Assembly: GCF_013001025.1 (NCBI RefSeq)
Contig: NZ_CP053021.1
Location: forward strand, 3,004,001-3,068,000
DNA length: 64,000 bases
From: Sphingobium yanoikuyae
GTDB lineage: Bacteria > Pseudomonadota > Alphaproteobacteria > Sphingomonadales > Sphingomonadaceae
Direction of reading: 5' to 3'
Made by a program: the position numbers and the translations under genes. The notes under the pieces were generated by a model that was given only the letters and a program-made list of their open reading frames with translations, ran no database searches and was not told where the DNA came from. Shown in pieces: positions 49,170 through 57,681 of this stretch. The first letter of the stretch is position 1. Each line of letters starts with the position of its first letter.

Positions 49170-50051
49170 ATGTCGAAACAGTCCTTCCCGACCTTCTACC
49201 TCTATGGGGAGCCCCACAGGCTGGTGGCGGAGGGCTTCGTCCATGTCGAAACGCTGGACGATCGCTCACGTCCCAGCGAATGGACGATCAAACCGCATGC
49301 TCATAGCGAGTTGAGCCATATCTTCCTCATCACCTCGGGCGGCGGCGCGATGGAGGCGGATGGCGCGGAGCTGCGCTTCGTCGCGCCCAGCTTCCTGCTG
49401 GTGCCGGCCACCGCGGTGCATGGCTTCAAATGGCTGGAGGAAACCGCCGGCTTCGTCATCACCATGGCCGACGCCTATCTGCAGGATCTTGGCCGCCATG
49501 GCGCGGAACTGGCCGGCCTGTTCGAGCGGCCCGACGCGATCGAGATGAGCGCGGCGCAATTGCCGCCAGTCGAACGGCTGGTGGCCGATCTGATGCGCGA
49601 ACTCAGCTGGTCGGCGCCGGGCCACCGGGCGGCCGTCGATGCGGCGATGCTGTCGCTGCTGGTGACGGCACTGCGCCATCGCAGCGCCGCCGTCCATGCC
49701 GCCCCGCGCGCCGGACCGCATGCGTCGATCGTCGCGCGGCTGCGCGAACGGATCGAGCAGCGCTTCCGCCTGCGCGAACCGGTGTCGGTCCATGCCGCCG
49801 CGCTGGGCGTCAGCCAGACCGCGCTACGCGTCGCCTGCGCGCGGATGGCGGGACGATCGCCGACGCAGATGCTGGACCAGCGCACCCTGCTCGAAGCGCA
49901 ACGGGCCTTGCTCTATTCCAACCTGTCGATTGCCGAGATCGGCTTTTCGATCGGCTTTGCCGACCCGGCCTATTTCAGCCGCTTCTTCCAGCGCAACATG
50001 GGCCTGTCCGCCCGCGCCTATCGCGAGGCCCAGCAGGGCGCGAACGGATAA
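49170..50051 (+). CDS. AraC-family transcriptional regulator (PobR-like)
   Basis: Regulator of 293 residues with an N-terminal cupin ligand domain (IKPHAHSELSHIFLITSGGG, the metal-less cupin core, about 35-110) and a C-terminal pair of helix-turn-helix motifs (PVSVHAAALGVSQTALRVACARMAG and SIAEIGFSIGFADPAYFSRFFQRNMG). By position it most likely senses 4-hydroxybenzoate and activates pobA. ATG 49170 is the last start before the cupin domain; the frame is open to 49068. Confidence 0.92.
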   Translation: MSKQSFPTFYLYGEPHRLVAEGFVHVETLDDRSRPSEWTIKPHAHSELSHIFLITSGGGAMEADGAELRFVAPSFLLVPATAVHGFKWLEETAGFVITMADAYLQDLGRHGAELAGLFERPDAIEMSAAQLPPVERLVADLMRELSWSAPGHRAAVDAAMLSLLVTALRHRSAAVHAAPRAGPHASIVARLRERIEQRFRLREPVSVHAAALGVSQTALRVACARMAGRSPTQMLDQRTLLEAQRALLYSNLSIAEIGFSIGFADPAYFSRFFQRNMGLSARAYREAQQGANG

Positions 50052-50079
50052 GGCGCGCCGCCCGCTCTGGGCTTGGCGA

Positions 50080-50673
50080 TCAGGCCTGCCTGGCTGCGCT
50101 GCCCAGCAAGGCGTTCGCCACGTCGCGGGCATTGGCGGCAAGTTCCTCGTCCGATAGCTCGCCCGCGGTCCAGAAGGACAGCACACCGCGAAAGCCGAAG
50201 GCCAGATGCCGTGCCAGGGCGGGCAGCGCCGGGTGTCCTTCAATCAGACCTTCGCCAGCACCGATCGCCAGGGTCCACAGCGCGGTGGACTGCGCCAGCA
50301 CTTCGCCATGGGTGGGCCCCGGCGTGCCGAGCCACCCCATCACCGCCCGATTCACGCGCGGTTCTTCCAGCATCAACTCGACCACCGTGGCGACCGCCAG
50401 CAGCACGCGCTGGCCGGCATCGTCGAGCCGCGGCTTGTCCGCGAAGCGCTGGGTAGCGGTGGCGATCCGCCGCGCCGACAGGGCGTGCATGATCGCGGCC
50501 TTGCTGCCGAACTGGTTGAACGGCGTGGCGAAACTGACGCCCGCTTCGGTCGCCAGATCGCGCATCGAAAATTCCGCCTTGCCGTCGCGCAGCAGGCGTT
50601 CGGCCGCGTCGATCACACGATTGCGCACGGGTTCACCACGCGAACCGGTCGAGGGGGGCTTGATGGACGTCAT
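50080..50673 (-). CDS. TetR-family transcriptional regulator
   Basis: Repressor of 197 residues. The N-terminal helix-turn-helix reads VIDAAERLLRDGKAEFSMRDLATEAGVSFATPFNQFGSKAAIMHAL, residues 18-62; the rest is a helical ligand-binding domain. It is divergent from an SDR gene with a perfect 16-bp palindrome between them, overlapping its own leader, so it probably represses both. Ligand unknown. Confidence 0.92.
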   Translation of the reverse strand: MTSIKPPSTGSRGEPVRNRVIDAAERLLRDGKAEFSMRDLATEAGVSFATPFNQFGSKAAIMHALSARRIATATQRFADKPRLDDAGQRVLLAVATVVELMLEEPRVNRAVMGWLGTPGPTHGEVLAQSTALWTLAIGAGEGLIEGHPALPALARHLAFGFRGVLSFWTAGELSDEELAANARDVANALLGSAARQA

Positions 50674-50681
50674 GCTGCTAT

Positions 50682-50697
50682 CTATATCATGATATAG
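50682..50697. promoter_or_regulatory. TetR-type operator, perfect 16-bp palindrome
   Basis: CTATATCATGATATAG is a perfect palindrome in otherwise GC-rich DNA, 8 nt from the TetR gene start and 26 nt from the SDR gene start. Its length and AT-rich core fit a TetR operator that overlaps both divergent promoters. Confidence 0.75.
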
Positions 50698-50723
50698 TTG
50701 ATGTTCAAATCATGGAGTAGGCC

Positions 50724-51569
50724 ATGTCGGCGCTGATCCCCAAGACTTTCCTGATTACCGGCGTCAGTTCCGGCCTCGGCCGGGCCTTTGCCGAGGGCGC
50801 GCTGGACGCCGGCCATGCCGTCGTCGGGACCGTGCGGAACCCCAAGGATGCCGACGCCTTTGGGGCGCTGGCGCCCGGACGCGCGCATCCGCTGCAGTTG
50901 GACGTGACGCATCTGGACGCGATTCCGGCGGCCGTGGCGGACGCCGAGCGGCGCGCCGGGTCGGTCGACGTGCTGGTGAACAATGCGGGCTATGGCCATG
51001 AGGGCGCGCTGGAGGAATCGTCGATCGACGATCTGCAGCGCCAGTTCGCCGCCAATGTGTTCGGCCCGGTGGCGATGATGAAGGCGGTGCTGCCCGGCAT
51101 GCGCGAACGGCGGCGCGGTCATATCGTCAACGTCACGTCCATGGGCGGGTTCATCACCATGCCCGGCATCAGCTTCTATTGCGGCAGCAAGTTCGCGCTG
51201 GAGGGGATTTCCGAAGCGCTGGGCAAGGAAGTGGCGCCGTTCGGCATTCATGTGACGGCGCTGGCGCCCGGCCAGTTCCGCACCGACTGGGCCGGGCGGT
51301 CGATGGACCGCACGCCGCGCAGCATCGCCGACTATGACGCGGTCATGGACCCGATAAGGGCGGCGCGTCAGGCCAAGAGCGGGCAGCAGCCGGGCGATCC
51401 CGCGCGCGCGGCGCAAGCCTTGCTGGCGCTGGTGGAGGCGCCGGCACCGCCGACGCGCCTGTTCCTGGGCGACGATGCGCTGGGCCTGGTCGAAGGCAAG
51501 ATGGCCGCCATGGAAGCAGAGATCGCGCAATGGCGCGCATTGTCCCGCTCCACCAGCTTTGCCGCATAA
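50724..51569 (+). CDS. Short-chain dehydrogenase/reductase
   Basis: Classical SDR of 281 residues. Cofactor motif TGVSSGLGRAFAEG, then NNAGYGHEGALEESS, and the catalytic Ser/Tyr-Lys: VTSMGGFITMPGISFYCGSKFALEG. Substrate unknown. GGAG precedes ATG 50724. Regulation by the divergent TetR protein through the 50682-50697 palindrome is likely. Confidence 0.94.
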   Translation: MSALIPKTFLITGVSSGLGRAFAEGALDAGHAVVGTVRNPKDADAFGALAPGRAHPLQLDVTHLDAIPAAVADAERRAGSVDVLVNNAGYGHEGALEESSIDDLQRQFAANVFGPVAMMKAVLPGMRERRRGHIVNVTSMGGFITMPGISFYCGSKFALEGISEALGKEVAPFGIHVTALAPGQFRTDWAGRSMDRTPRSIADYDAVMDPIRAARQAKSGQQPGDPARAAQALLALVEAPAPPTRLFLGDDALGLVEGKMAAMEAEIAQWRALSRSTSFAA

Positions 51570-51670
51570 GCGCGGCGATCGCCCGCCAACAGAAAGACAC
51601 AGACCATGTTTGGAATAACGCCCCTGGGTTGGGTCCATACGCTCGGCAGCCTGCGCGCCATGGCCGGATC

Positions 51671-52060
51671 ATGCCGCGAACCGCACCGGGCATCGCCTAT
51701 CTCATCTTCATGCTGATCGGTGCCGGCACCGTGTTCCTGGTGGCGCATCAGCCCGTCAGCTACGGTATCGGCACGGTGACGATCCTGCTGCTGATCGCCG
51801 GCTATGGCGTGGACAATATCCGCTTTCTCGGGCGCGCGCGGCGCTATCTGGAAACCGTCTTCCTCAGCCTCACGACGTTTCTGCTGATGGTGCCGACCGT
51901 GACTGAAATCCTGCGCCGCGTGCCGGACGGTCACCCGTTCGTCACAGACCTCAAGTCGCCCTTGCTGCTGGGATCGCAGGCTGCGCTTCTGGCGGTGCTG
52001 ATCCTGGGCCTTGCCGCCCAGTTGATTGCCCTGCGCCGGCAAAATGGCAGGATCACCTGA
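51671..52060 (+). CDS. Small membrane protein with a probable frameshifted N-terminus
   Basis: Four hydrophobic helices (for example IAYLIFMLIGAGTVFLVA and GIGTVTILLLIAGYGV) in 129 residues, no recognised family. The reading frame is open upstream only by overlapping the SDR gene. In the neighbouring frame ATG 51606 opens with MFGITPLGWVHTLGSLRAM, a sensible membrane-protein start, then runs out of frame, while the main frame resumes with ARHGRIMPRTAPG; a small deletion near 51650-51665 would explain this. Either ATG 51671 is used or the gene is damaged. Confidence 0.5.
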   Translation: MPRTAPGIAYLIFMLIGAGTVFLVAHQPVSYGIGTVTILLLIAGYGVDNIRFLGRARRYLETVFLSLTTFLLMVPTVTEILRRVPDGHPFVTDLKSPLLLGSQAALLAVLILGLAAQLIALRRQNGRIT

Positions 52061-53649
52061 TGATGACCGCAATGGCCCGCTTGCTTGCACTTCCCCTGTC
52101 TGGGCTGGCGCTGATCGGCGCTGCGGCACCCGAAACGCGTTTCGATATCAGCCTGCCGGCTGCGCTGGGCGACGACGCATCGGGACGGTTGCTGCTCTTT
52201 GCGGCACCGCTGAGCGCCGACAATGGCAAGAGCGAGGATATCGACATCTATGGCCCCGACGACGCCCGCATCTTCGTGGCGGGCCGCGATGTCGCGAGTT
52301 TCGGGCCGGATCGCACAATCAGCATCGATGCCGGGGAAAGCGCCTTCCCCAAGGGGCTCGCGGCCCTGGCGCCTGGGGACTATCGGGTGCAGGTCGTGCT
52401 CGATCGCGATGGCGTCTATAATTATGGCGGGCGGGGGCCGGGCGACCTGGTCTCGAAGGTGGTGACGTTGCGCCTGCCGCTAGGCGCCAGGCCGTCGATT
52501 GCGCTCGATCACAGACTGCCGCCGGCGCCCGCGCAGTTCGACGTCACCGGCCTGCCGCCGCGCGCCGCCGAGCAGATCACCGCGTCGCGCCCGCATCTGC
52601 ACGACGAACAGGTCGTATCAAAGGCGCTGACCCGCTTTCGCGGCACGCCACAGAGCGTCGCCGCCTGGGTGCTGACCCCGCCGGGCTATGATCCCCATGG
52701 CCGCGTCACCTATCCCACGGTCTATACGGCCGGTGCGTTCGGCACCAATCACCGGGTGGACGGGCAGCAATTGTCGCACATCTGGCACCTGATGGAAACA
52801 AAGGCCATTCCGCCGATGATCTGGGTGACGCTGGACTTCGCCTCGCCCACGGGCACGACCGAATTTGCCGACAGCGTCAATAATGGTCCCTGGGGCGAAG
52901 CGCTGACGCGCGAGATCATCCCGGCGCTCGAAAGCCGCTATCGGATGGATGCAAGGCCCTCGGGCCGGTTCCTGACCGGCCATAGTTCGGGCGGCTGGTT
53001 CGCGCTCTGGGCGATGGTGCGCTATCCCGCTGTCTTCGGCGGAAGCTGGGCCTCGTCACCCGATCCGGTGGATTTCCGGCATTTCATCGGCGTCGACCTC
53101 TATCAGCCGGGGGCGAACATGTATCGCGATGCCAATGGCGTGGCCCGTCCGCTGGAGCGCGCCCATGGCGAGGTGAAGACGACGATCGCGCAGGCGGCGG
53201 GGATCGAGACGGTGCTGGGCCGGGACGGCGGCCAGTTGCGATCCTTCGACTGGACCTTCTCGCCGCGCCGTGCAGACGGGACGCCGGCGCCGCTCTTCGA
53301 TCGGGTGACGGGCGCAGTCGATGCGCAGGTCGCGGCCTATTGGCGGGAAAATTATGATATCGGCCACCGGATCGAGACCCAATGGCCACGCCTGCGCCAT
53401 GACCTGGAGGGCAAGGTCCATGTCGTGGTCGGGACCGCCGATTCCTATTATCTCGACGGCGCCGTCCATGATCTGGAGGCCGCGTTCCGCAAGGTGGGTG
53501 GACGGGCAGAGTTCATCTATGTCCCCGGCGCGTCGCACAGCATCAACGAAGTCTATGCACGGGACGGCGATCGCAACGCCTACTACCGGGAAATGGCGCA
53601 GGCCATGTATGCGGTGGCGCGGCCATCAGGGGCCACAGGCGGGCGCTGA
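52060..53649 (+). CDS. Exported esterase (alpha/beta hydrolase, esterase D-like)
   Basis: Periplasmic hydrolase of 529 residues. A signal peptide (ALPLSGLALIGAAAP) is followed by a beta-rich N-terminal domain (about 25-150, including RVQVVLDRDGVYNYGGRGPGD) and an esterase D-type catalytic domain with YPTVYTAGAFGTNH, the nucleophile Ser in FLTGHSSGGWFALWAM near residue 310, and a C-terminal His in PGASHSINEVY. Similar to Fes/IroE-like or feruloyl-esterase-like proteins; substrate unknown. It overlaps the preceding stop by one base (TGATG). Confidence 0.87.
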   Translation: MMTAMARLLALPLSGLALIGAAAPETRFDISLPAALGDDASGRLLLFAAPLSADNGKSEDIDIYGPDDARIFVAGRDVASFGPDRTISIDAGESAFPKGLAALAPGDYRVQVVLDRDGVYNYGGRGPGDLVSKVVTLRLPLGARPSIALDHRLPPAPAQFDVTGLPPRAAEQITASRPHLHDEQVVSKALTRFRGTPQSVAAWVLTPPGYDPHGRVTYPTVYTAGAFGTNHRVDGQQLSHIWHLMETKAIPPMIWVTLDFASPTGTTEFADSVNNGPWGEALTREIIPALESRYRMDARPSGRFLTGHSSGGWFALWAMVRYPAVFGGSWASSPDPVDFRHFIGVDLYQPGANMYRDANGVARPLERAHGEVKTTIAQAAGIETVLGRDGGQLRSFDWTFSPRRADGTPAPLFDRVTGAVDAQVAAYWRENYDIGHRIETQWPRLRHDLEGKVHVVVGTADSYYLDGAVHDLEAAFRKVGGRAEFIYVPGASHSINEVYARDGDRNAYYREMAQAMYAVARPSGATGGR

Positions 53650-53728
53650 AGCGAAATCCGCTGGTGGGCGGGAGGGGGAGGCGCGGTCCGGTTTGACGCC
53701 CGGACGAGGCGCGGCTACCGCGCGGGGC

Positions 53729-54481
53729 ATGATCGTTCTGCTCTCTCCCGCCAAGACGCTCGACTTCGAGCGCGCGCTGCCGCCCCTTGCCGTCACCACG
53801 CCGCATTTCGCCGAGGAAGCGCGCGGGCTCGCCAAGTCGGCCGCCAATCTTTCGCAGAAGCGGCTGGCGGAACTGATGCATATCTCGCCGCGCCTGGCGA
53901 AGCTCAATGCCGACCGGTTCCGGGACTTCGCCGAGTTGCCCGAACGGCAGGCGCTCTATGCCTTTGCCGGCGACGTCTATTCCGGTTTCGAAGTGGACAC
54001 GCTGGACGAGGCGGCGGTGGCCTTTGCGCAGGATCATGTGCGGATGCTGTCGGGCCTTTACGGGCTGCTGCGTCCGCTGGATGCGATCCGTCCCTATCGG
54101 CTGGAAATGGGCACGCGCTGGGCACCGCGGCACAAGAAGCTGACCGACTGGTGGGGCGACCGCATCGCCGCGCTGCTGCGCGCGCAGGCCGCGGAAGAGG
54201 GATCGGGCGTCGTCCTCAATCTCGCCAGCCAGGAATATTTCGCGGCGGTCGAAAACAGGCTGGATGGCCTGCGCGTGATCCATGTCGATTTTCGCGAGCC
54301 GGGGCCGAATGGCCCGCGCTTCGTGAGCTTCAACGCGAAGCGGGCACGCGGCATGATGGCGCGCTGGATGTGCGAACATCATGTCGCCGATGTCGAGGCC
54401 ATGCAGGGCTTCGACAGTGACGGATATCGCTTCGATCCGGCGGAGAGCGACGCCGACCACTGGCGCTTCATGCGCGCCTGA
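53729..54481 (+). CDS. yaaA: Peroxide stress protein YaaA (DUF328)
   Basis: Cytosolic protein of 250 residues that limits free iron and oxidative DNA damage in E. coli and binds DNA. The signature MIVLLSPAKTLDFE is at the start; further matches are ALYAFAGDVYSGFEVDTLDE, LSGLYGLLRPLDAIRPYRLEMG, and FVSFNAKRARGMMARWM. The normal length and intact core suggest function. ATG 53729 is the conserved start; no Shine-Dalgarno is clear. Confidence 0.96.
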   Translation: MIVLLSPAKTLDFERALPPLAVTTPHFAEEARGLAKSAANLSQKRLAELMHISPRLAKLNADRFRDFAELPERQALYAFAGDVYSGFEVDTLDEAAVAFAQDHVRMLSGLYGLLRPLDAIRPYRLEMGTRWAPRHKKLTDWWGDRIAALLRAQAAEEGSGVVLNLASQEYFAAVENRLDGLRVIHVDFREPGPNGPRFVSFNAKRARGMMARWMCEHHVADVEAMQGFDSDGYRFDPAESDADHWRFMRA

Positions 54482-54559
54482 CCGGCGCAGGGCATCTGCC
54501 GCGAGGCGGCGCGCATGATGCCGCTTGCATTCCCGACAAGGCCAAGGCACCCCGCCCGG

Positions 54560-55120
54560 ATGCACATGGATACAGATCTGGAAACCGCTCTGCTGGGCCC
54601 TGTCATCCCTGACCGGTCCTGCGGCGATTGCACCATGTGCTGCACCATTCTGACCGTCGACACGCCCGATTTCAAGAAAGCGGCGGGCGCGCCCTGCGCG
54701 CATCTGGGCGAGCAGGGATGCAGCATTCATGCCGTGCGCCCGCATATCTGCCGGACATGGTTTTGCGCATGGCGCCGGGTCCAGGCCATGCCCGATGAAG
54801 CCCGTCCGGACCGGTCCGGCATCCTGGCGTCGATCGATTTCGTCCGCGAACCGCGCAACTGCTTCGAAGGCGTATCGATCATGGTTCGCATGCTGCCCGG
54901 CAGCGCGGCGATCGAGAATGGCATGGCCGGCGCGATCCTCGACAGTCTTTGCGATCAGCTGGTGCCCGTCTGGTTCAGCGACGGATCGCGGAAGATGTTG
55001 ATGCACCCCGACAATGAGGTCGCGGCCCTCGTCCTGTCGGGGGATGCCGCCCCCGCCCACCTGCGCGCCGAAGTCGCCGCCTGGCGCGCGCGTTACATGA
55101 GCTTTTCATCCAGGGCATGA
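54560..55120 (+). CDS. Cysteine-cluster (YkgJ-like) protein
   Basis: Soluble protein of 186 residues with a YkgJ-type metal-binding pattern: CGDCTMCCTIL near residue 21, then PCAHLGEQGCSIHAVRPHICRTWFC. Such proteins bind zinc or an iron-sulfur cluster; the role here is unknown. ATG 54560 and 54566 are both possible, and 54515 gives an extension that lacks family character. It is separated by 78 nt from yaaA, so a shared transcript is possible. Confidence 0.8.
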   Translation: MHMDTDLETALLGPVIPDRSCGDCTMCCTILTVDTPDFKKAAGAPCAHLGEQGCSIHAVRPHICRTWFCAWRRVQAMPDEARPDRSGILASIDFVREPRNCFEGVSIMVRMLPGSAAIENGMAGAILDSLCDQLVPVWFSDGSRKMLMHPDNEVAALVLSGDAAPAHLRAEVAAWRARYMSFSSRA

Positions 55121-55213
55121 CACCGGCCCCGGCAAGCGCCGCTCGCCCGGCCGGTCATGTGGGGCGCGGATGGCCCCTACCGCCAGCACATTGCTTGTGC
55201 CATTGATCGATCC

Positions 55214-56110
55214 ATGACCACGCTGCGCTTCTCCGCCGAACCACGTCCGCTCGGCAAGAGCGGCATTTCCGTCTTTCCGATCGCCTGGGGCATGTGGCGC
55301 CTGGCCGGCGAGGATATCGCCGAGGCCCGCGCCAGGGTGGAGGCGGCGCTGGACGCCGGCATCACCCTGCTCGACACGGCGGACATCTATGGCTGCGACA
55401 CACCCGCCGGTTTCGGATCGGCCGAAACGCTGTTCGGCCAGATATTGGCGGCTGCCCCAGAACTGCGGCAGCGCATGATCATCGCCACCAAGGGCGGCAT
55501 CCGGCCGGGCATCCCCTATAATAGCGGCGCAGACTATCTGGCCGAGGCCATCGATGCGTCCTTGACGCGAATGGGCATCGACCGGGTCGATCTCTACCAG
55601 ATCCATCGCCGCGATTTCCTGACCCATCCGCAGGAAGTCGCCGCCAGCCTGACCCGCATGGTCGAAGCCGGCAAGGTGCGCGCGATCGGCGTGTCCAACT
55701 ATGCGATTCATGAACTCGACGCGCTCCAGAGCTTTCTCGACCTGCCGATCGTCAGCACCCAGCCCGAATTTTCCGCGCTGCGCACGGTGCCGCTCCATGA
55801 CGGCACGCTCGATCAGGCGATGGCGCGCGACATGGCGGTTCTGGCCTGGTCGCCGCTGGGTGGTGGTCGCCTCGCCAAGGCGCTGCACCCGGCCGCTGTG
55901 ATGCTTGCAGATCAGGGCGAGCGCTATGGCGTCGATATCACCGCCGCCGCCCTGTCCTGGATCATGGCGCATCCCGCGCGCCCGATTCCCATTGTCGGCA
56001 GCCAGTCCGCTGCCCGCATTGCCCGCAGCATCGAAGCCTTCAAGGTCGAATGGACCCGCGGCGAATGGTATGCGGTGCTCGAAGCGTCAATGGGAGAAAG
56101 GCTGCCCTGA
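55214..56110 (+). CDS. Aldo/keto reductase
   Basis: NAD(P)H-dependent carbonyl reductase of 298 residues in a TIM barrel. Catalytic residues are visible: Asp-Tyr in LLDTADIYGCD, Lys in IIATKGGIRPG, His in LYQIHRRDFL; the phosphate-binding IPIVGSQSAARI is near the C-terminus. ATG 55214 was chosen over an upstream in-frame start. It resembles YdhF-type enzymes. Substrate unknown. Confidence 0.93.
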   Translation: MTTLRFSAEPRPLGKSGISVFPIAWGMWRLAGEDIAEARARVEAALDAGITLLDTADIYGCDTPAGFGSAETLFGQILAAAPELRQRMIIATKGGIRPGIPYNSGADYLAEAIDASLTRMGIDRVDLYQIHRRDFLTHPQEVAASLTRMVEAGKVRAIGVSNYAIHELDALQSFLDLPIVSTQPEFSALRTVPLHDGTLDQAMARDMAVLAWSPLGGGRLAKALHPAAVMLADQGERYGVDITAAALSWIMAHPARPIPIVGSQSAARIARSIEAFKVEWTRGEWYAVLEASMGERLP

Positions 56111-56232
56111 TCCGCCCGTGCGAGATCGCGCATCTTGCCATGCTGTCCGATGATCATGGGGTGCGCCGGCCGGTGGCGTCCGGTCCGCACAGCCAATGCC
56201 ACACGGAACAGTTCGTTCATTTCGAAGGGAAA

Positions 56233-56308
<76 letters not shown>

Positions 56309-56565
56309 AAAGGTGGGCTGCCTATAGGCGAGGGATTTTCGCCTTGCAACGGTCTTTTGCGCAAAAAATCGCCGCCTTTCCTGATCTCGATCAAGAGCCC
56401 CGGAAATCGGCCCTTTCCGCCTTCGGCAGGGCGGTTGAAAGGCGCGACGTTACCCGCCCGTAACGCCCGGAACGATGGGCCGCGCCACCCATTGATGGCC
56501 TGTCGGTGCAACAAGCACGCACCACCGGAGGGCGCAATCCTCCGACAAGCACAAGGAGACGGACC

Positions 56566-57477
56566 ATGGGTTATCAAGGCGGACGCCGCTATGGCGGCGA
56601 TGATCGCTATTCAACCGACTGGGATCGCGGCAATGATCGGTACAGGGCGCCACGCGACGAGCGCGCCTATCGATACGGCATGCGCGGCCAGTTCAGCGGG
56701 CCGGGTGCCCGCCCCTATCCCCAGGGCTATGATCCCGACGAACGCGGCTTCTTCGACCGGGCCGGCGACGAGATTCGCAGCTGGTTCGGCGATGACGAGG
56801 CGGAGCGCCGCCGCGAATATGACGAATATTATAACCGCCCCTATGGCGACCCGCGCGACCAGTCGAGCCGGCTTGGCTATGCCTCGGCCGCACGCAGCGA
56901 CTATCTACCCGGCCGTGGCTTTGCCCCCTATACCGGGGAGCGCAGCGGCTATGGCAGCGAGGACCATGGCTATCGCAACCGCGCCTTCGGGCCGCAGCAG
57001 GACTATGGCGCGCATCATGACAGCAACTATTATAGCTGGCGCCAGCAGCGGATCGACGAACTGGACCGCGACTATGCCGAATATCAGCGCGAACATCGCG
57101 ATCGCTTCAACAGCGAGTTCGGTACATGGCGCACCCGTCGCGGCGAGCAGCGCCAGGCGGTGACGCAGGTGCGCGAGCATATGGAAGTGGTCGGCAGCGA
57201 TGGCGAACATGTCGGCACCGTCGACAAGCTGCGCGGCGACCGCATCATCCTGACCAAGAGCGACAGCGATGCCGGCGGTGTCCACCACTCCATCCCCTCC
57301 TCCTGGATCAAGTCGGTCGATGCGACCAAGGTGACGCTGGAAAAGAGCGCGGACGAAGCGCAGCACGCCTGGCGCATCGAGCGCGAACAGCAGGCGCTGT
57401 TCGGCGATCGCGACGATACCCGTGGCACCTATGGCGCCGGATCGTCGACCAATTATGAAAAGAGCCGTTACCGCTAA
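56566..57477 (+). CDS. PRC-barrel/DUF2171 protein with SWFGD motif
   Basis: A 303-residue hydrophilic protein with no signal peptide. The N-terminal two thirds are rich in Tyr, Arg, Gly and Asp (RYGGDDRYSTDWDRG...), with RGFFDRAGDEIRSWFGDDEAE near residue 63, a motif seen in sphingomonad proteins of this kind. The C-terminal DUF2171/PRC-like domain (about 215-275) reads VREHMEVVGSDGEHVGTVDK and ITKSDSDAGGVHHSIPSSWI-like ILTKSDSDAGGVHHSIPSSW. Possibly a stress-related scaffold; AAGGAGA precedes the ATG. Confidence 0.83.
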   Translation: MGYQGGRRYGGDDRYSTDWDRGNDRYRAPRDERAYRYGMRGQFSGPGARPYPQGYDPDERGFFDRAGDEIRSWFGDDEAERRREYDEYYNRPYGDPRDQSSRLGYASAARSDYLPGRGFAPYTGERSGYGSEDHGYRNRAFGPQQDYGAHHDSNYYSWRQQRIDELDRDYAEYQREHRDRFNSEFGTWRTRRGEQRQAVTQVREHMEVVGSDGEHVGTVDKLRGDRIILTKSDSDAGGVHHSIPSSWIKSVDATKVTLEKSADEAQHAWRIEREQQALFGDRDDTRGTYGAGSSTNYEKSRYR

Positions 57478-57510
57478 GAGTCTATTTTGACATGCGCCTT
57501 TGGCGCATCC

Positions 57511-57588
57511 GCACCGGCCCACACCCCCACCCGACCTCCCACAGAGTGTATCCTGAATGGGAGGTCGGGTGGGGGCGTGGGCCGGTGC
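57511..57588. repeat. Long near-perfect inverted repeat
   Basis: Arms of 31 bp (57511-57541 and 57558-57588, starting GCACCGGCCCACACCCCCAC) are complementary at 30 of 31 positions around a 16-nt loop. A second small hairpin of CGAAATGCGC and GCGCATTTCG follows at 57596-57621. The pair fills the 200-nt spacer between two convergent genes and probably ends transcription or is a dispersed repeat. Confidence 0.85.
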
Positions 57589-57653
57589 CGCTTATCGAAA
57601 TGCGCTCTTTCGCGCATTTCGAGAAAAAGTCCGAACAAAGGCAACTACATGGA

Positions 57654-57679
57654 AAGGCCCGGCCGCGATGCCGGGCCTT
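57654..57679. terminator. Bidirectional terminator of the PRC and CitE genes
   Basis: AAGGCCCGGC and GCCGGGCCTT form a perfect 10-bp stem around 6 nt, with TTTTT following on the plus strand and a short T-run on the minus strand, directly against the CitE stop codon at 57682. Confidence 0.8.
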
Positions 57680-57681
57680 TT

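Noticed and set aside
51530..51670. N-terminal extension of the small membrane protein overlapping the SDR gene
   Set aside because: It would overlap the SDR gene's last 40 bases and has no membrane-protein character before MPRTAPG.
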